From IMG/VR virus record IMGVR_UViG_3300020000_000062, positions 1 through 22,305 of that record: 22,305 nucleotides of DNA. One strand, written 5' to 3'. The notes under the pieces are model-generated. The model was not told the origin of the DNA, ran no database searches, and was given only the letters and a program-made list of their open reading frames with translations. This stretch comes from a virus. This document shows, piece after piece, positions 19,499-22,305 of this stretch. A program made the position numbers and the translations under genes. Positions within the stretch are counted from its first letter, which is position 1; each line of letters opens with the position of its first letter.

Positions 19499-21018
19499 CA
19501 GTAAACCGCCGGTTCATCAGTTACTACCGTGTGTTCATTCGTCCACATTGCGGCCGTGGCGGCCACCAAAGCCACCCCAGACGGACCGGAAATGTCATCC
19601 CGGGCGAACGTCCGGGTTTGGCCGTACCGGCGCCACCTGGCGTTACACACGGCCGACTCCATCAACGGGTGATCAGTGAACGCCACCCGCGCCGGTTCGG
19701 ACATGATGCGATCAAACATTTGCCCGGACGCGGAAGCCATTTCCCGGCCGTTGAGGATGACAACCCGGGACGGGTCTAGGAACGCCAGAACGTCGGCCGC
19801 CACGGACGCGGCAGGACCGGACCCGTCTATCCCTACCGTCCATTCCCCCCCGTGGGAATCAACCCGCGCGGCGAACCAGTCACCCACCCACCCGACACCT
19901 TCCCCCGGTACCGGTTCGGTCCGGTTCGGGTCCCGGGACACGGCCACGATTTCGGCCACGCCGTCCCCGTACGCCACGATGCACGCGGCCGTTCTATCGG
20001 CCGCCAAATCGACGCCGAACGAAATCGCGCCAATGGGTCCGTCCACGGTCGCCAACGACGGCCAACGTTCGTAACCGATCAGTGAACGGGTAGCCGACGG
20101 GACCCATTGGTTGAGCCATTGTTGCCGAAATGATCGTTCGTTGCCGGTCGTCTTTTCGTATGCCGTCGTCATGCGCTCTAGCCGTCGTTCGTCCCAATGG
20201 GGGGAACACGCGCGCCAGGTGGCGGGGGAGTCGATGGGCAAATCCGGGTCCGGGGGCGCCGACCATTCGCATATCAGCGCGCGCGGGTTGTCGGCGTTCA
20301 TTCCGGCCAGGGCGGCCGTTCGGTTACTCATCATCAAATCGCTATCGGACGTTCCGGCCGTCGATACGATCCACGCTTGAGGGGACGCTGATTCGGCCAT
20401 GGTGGGTTCTAGCGCGTCGTCCAGCACCTGGCGCGGTACCCGCCACGCCTCATCAATCAACGCCATGGACAGACTGAATGCCACGCCGGAACCGTCGTTA
20501 GCGGCTTGGATCATCCAACGTGACCCGTCGTCCAGTTCTATCTGTTGTTCCCCGTTAGCCCAACGGACCTTGGCCACGGACGACAACGCGCGCGCGGCGG
20601 GGCGCCACACTTCTTGCGCGGCTAACAGTTTGTGCGCCACGTGCAACACGTTCTGTTCCTCGCCGAACAGTTCCGTTTGGTGGATACGCCACGCGCATAC
20701 CATGCGTTCCAGCCATGATTTACCCGTCTGCCGTGGCGCCGACACAATCACGGTTGACCAACAAAGCGCGCCCGTTGGGTCGTATTCCATTGCCCGGTTC
20801 AACACAAGCCGTTGCCACCAACGGGAACCCGTTGTTTTCTTCCCATGTAAATAAAGGGATTCTGCCCACTTGGCAACGTCCGGACCGTAGGACCCGACGG
20901 CGTTAGGGTGCGCCGGGTTCATCAGTCGTGGAACGGCAACGGTTTCCGGGGGATTCTCAAGTCCCCAAGTTTCACCAATAAAACTAAGGCGATTCTTCCC
21001 CGCCGGCGGGCGCCCCAT
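19498..21018 (-). CDS. Terminase large subunit
   Basis: 506 residues from ATG 21018, which shares one base with the TAA of the fibre gene (TAATG). ATPase domain: Walker A SAPRQTGKSW (Lys100) and Walker B ALIDEAW (Asp189, Glu190). Nuclease domain: SFGVDLAADRTAA (Asp337), GIDGSGPAA (Asp398) and FARDDISGPSGVALVAATAA near 471-490, giving the RNase H-like acidic triad. The motor cuts and packs phage DNA into the prohead. A small terminase subunit, usually just upstream, is not found there; it may be beyond the right edge or too diverged to see. Confidence 0.95.
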   Translation of the reverse strand: MGRPPAGKNRLSFIGETWGLENPPETVAVPRLMNPAHPNAVGSYGPDVAKWAESLYLHGKKTTGSRWWQRLVLNRAMEYDPTGALCWSTVIVSAPRQTGKSWLERMVCAWRIHQTELFGEEQNVLHVAHKLLAAQEVWRPAARALSSVAKVRWANGEQQIELDDGSRWMIQAANDGSGVAFSLSMALIDEAWRVPRQVLDDALEPTMAESASPQAWIVSTAGTSDSDLMMSNRTAALAGMNADNPRALICEWSAPPDPDLPIDSPATWRACSPHWDERRLERMTTAYEKTTGNERSFRQQWLNQWVPSATRSLIGYERWPSLATVDGPIGAISFGVDLAADRTAACIVAYGDGVAEIVAVSRDPNRTEPVPGEGVGWVGDWFAARVDSHGGEWTVGIDGSGPAASVAADVLAFLDPSRVVILNGREMASASGQMFDRIMSEPARVAFTDHPLMESAVCNARWRRYGQTRTFARDDISGPSGVALVAATAAMWTNEHTVVTDEPAVY

Positions 21019-21896
21019 TACGGAATACCCAATAACCAGTATTGCCGAAACCAATTGTCAACCCATGTCCCACCCCATGTAGCCGCGCCGGGGAACTGAC
21101 CCGCCGATGAACCGGCCATACCGGCGGCGAGACCCAATGCGGCCGAACCGGCATACATGCCCATGAAACTAGGTGTGGCATCCGAACCGACAGCTAGCCA
21201 ATCCCCGGCCACAACGTCCACGGCCGCGCTTAACGGAACGTCGGCCGTCACGTTAGCCGGGGGGCAGGGAACGGGACCGCTAGAACCTTTACGTGCGCCG
21301 GGTTTGGCATTCACGCCAACGCCAGTATTCGCATAGACGGCAACGACGATGTTACCGGCAGTGATCCCTGGACATAACCTGATTTTGGTGATCGTCCCCG
21401 GTTCTAGAACCCGATACGCGTACATTGTGTTGCCTACGACTTGACTAGCGTTAATGGGACGATCAATTGCGGTATGCACTATGCCTAGCTGAAATCCCCC
21501 CCCGCCACCCGAACCATCCGCGCCGGGGGGACCCTGCGGACCCGTTTCCCCGGGGGGACCCTGCGGACCCGGGACGGTTGAATCCGCGCCCGGGTCCCCC
21601 TTAGGTCCCGGCGCCCCGTCCTGTCCCGGTAAGCCGATGGGTCCCTGAATCCCCGGCGTCCCGTCCTGTCCTGGCGTTCCTGGCGCCCCGTCCAAGCCGT
21701 CCTGTCCGTCCGTACCCGGCGCCCCGTCCTGCCCATCTTCCCCGGGGGGACCCGGGGGACCAATCGGCCCGGGGGGACCTTCCGGACCCGGGACGCCGGT
21801 ACCAGTCCCACCCGGCCGGGTAACGCTCACGTTGGTCTTTCCCGGCGCCACAACGGCCACGACAGGCACGTTCACGGCTTCCCCCTTAACCGTCAT
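21018..21896 (-). CDS. Collagen-like fibre protein
   Basis: 292 residues from the ATG at 21896, chosen for the ATGA overlap with the upstream gene; the longer reading to 21980 lies inside that gene. Residues 1-33 are a beta-rich attachment domain. Residues 34-128 hold about 30 Gly-X-Y triplets (24 unbroken, a short STV break, then six), rich in Pro, Gln and Asp, so a collagen-type triple helix about 25-30 nm long is expected. A Gly-rich hinge leads to a beta-sandwich head (residues about 136-292, with [15 protein letters not shown] and [13 protein letters not shown]) for host contact. Such proteins form tail or head fibres. It is encoded right before terminase, which is an unusual place. Confidence 0.85.
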   Translation of the reverse strand: MTVKGEAVNVPVVAVVAPGKTNVSVTRPGGTGTGVPGPEGPPGPIGPPGPPGEDGQDGAPGTDGQDGLDGAPGTPGQDGTPGIQGPIGLPGQDGAPGPKGDPGADSTVPGPQGPPGETGPQGPPGADGSGGGGGFQLGIVHTAIDRPINASQVVGNTMYAYRVLEPGTITKIRLCPGITAGNIVVAVYANTGVGVNAKPGARKGSSGPVPCPPANVTADVPLSAAVDVVAGDWLAVGSDATPSFMGMYAGSAALGLAAGMAGSSAGQFPGAATWGGTWVDNWFRQYWLLGIP

Positions 21897-22237
21897 GGCC
21901 GGGTCACTTCCGGGCGCGTGGTGACGTTCCCGGCAACCAACGTCGAAACCACGCCGTCCGTGTCCGTCTGGCAGTCCCACACGGCCGAACCCGGTAAACC
22001 CGTCGCGTCCGTATGCGTCAAATGAAGATGGATCACGTTCCCCTCAACCGTCGCGCCGAATTCGGCCAAGATTTCCGTGTCCGTTGCTTTGGTCCGAATC
22101 TGCGACGCCACAACGGCGCCGGTAAGGTCCGTCGGATTCCCGTCCACGTCGGTAACCGTCACGTCCAAAAAGAAGTCATCACCCGCATAAAGACTCAAGT
22201 CGATAGCGGCCGGTAACGCGCTGATAGTTCGGTTCAT
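21893..22237 (-). CDS. Beta-rich structural protein, fibre partner
   Basis: 114 residues, ATG at 22237 with AAAGGGG eight bases upstream. The body ([47 protein letters not shown]) has the pattern of an immunoglobulin-like or BppU-type N-terminal domain found in phage proteins that anchor fibres. The stop overlaps the collagen-like gene, so the two are coupled and probably form one appendage. The ribosome site lies in a potential hairpin listed separately. Confidence 0.7.
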   Translation of the reverse strand: MNRTISALPAAIDLSLYAGDDFFLDVTVTDVDGNPTDLTGAVVASQIRTKATDTEILAEFGATVEGNVIHLHLTHTDATGLPGSAVWDCQTDTDGVVSTLVAGNVTTRPEVTRP

Positions 22238-22243
22238 CGCTCA

Positions 22244-22273
22244 ATCCCCTTTGTTTATAAGGGGATTCTCCCC
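22244..22273 (-). promoter_or_regulatory. Overlapping hairpins at a ribosome binding site
   Basis: In the minus-strand mRNA, ATCCCCTT (22266-22259) can pair with AAGGGGAT (22251-22244), which contains the ribosome binding site of the gene starting at 22237. The CCCC of the same segment (TCCCC, 22265-22261) can instead pair with GGGGA just upstream (22273-22269). The two hairpins exclude each other, like a small translational switch. No ligand or known riboswitch class is seen. Confidence 0.4.
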
Positions 22274-22305
22274 ATTGTCTACCCGATAGAGAGAGATAGA
22301 AAGCA

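Noticed and set aside
21660-21735. Short tandem repeats resembling a repeat array
   Set aside because: They are codon-level repeats of the collagen Gly-X-Y region, not a CRISPR array or insertion.
21485-21811. Minus-strand frame of 108 codons over the collagen repeats
   Set aside because: Shadow frame of Gly-X-Y codons; the collagen-like frame is the real one.

Overview
The window is most of a temperate tailed-phage genome (siphovirus with an HK97-type head), either a free phage or an integrated prophage. It encodes a tyrosine integrase, a terminase large subunit, portal, prohead protease, HK97-fold capsid and tape measure, and a RecT/YqaJ/RusA recombination set. High but uneven G+C, GTG and TTG starts, an FDXHR-type zinc-binding protein and other small Cys-rich proteins suggest an actinobacterial host. 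That host call is inference; no bacterial chromosomal gene is visible.

Layout. Nearly everything is on the minus strand, so it reads from right to left. (1) 22237-8687 is the late region: a beta-rich protein, a collagen-like fibre, terminase, portal, protease, capsid, connector and tail-end proteins, major tail protein, tail assembly chaperones with a -1 frameshift, a tail-completion-like protein, tape measure, minor tail proteins, a putative lysin, and two small proteins, one a 45-residue membrane protein and holin candidate. (2) 7327-8493 is a three-gene cassette on the plus strand, with one protein carrying three C2H2 zinc fingers. It is separated from the late genes by a hairpin and from the integrase by a divergent promoter region. 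(3) 6954-5547 holds a small unknown gene and the integrase, followed by a clear intrinsic terminator. (4) 5068-1005 is the early operon: Cro/C1-like HTH protein, excisionase-like HTH protein, Cys-rich protein, YqaJ exonuclease, a second excisionase-like HTH protein, RecT-like annealing protein, small proteins and RusA. (5) 565-1004 is a noncoding region packed with dyads and hairpins. (6) 564-1 is an HNH nuclease joined stop-to-start to a C5 cytosine methyltransferase that runs off the window.

Most neighbouring genes overlap by 1 to 4 bases (ATGA, GTGA, TAATG, TGATG), which implies translational coupling and decided many start sites. I found no tRNA, rRNA, CRISPR array or insertion sequence.

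Most notable regulatory signal: a family of dyad sites with core CACGTNNACGTG, found by eye only in the two long noncoding regions around the early operon (about 615-1005 and 5139-5160). They look like operators of the phage repressor. A second site family (TGTTCCC/GGGAACA) occupies the divergent region upstream of the zinc-finger cassette. The right edge has a possible RNA switch over the ribosome binding site of the first late gene in the window.
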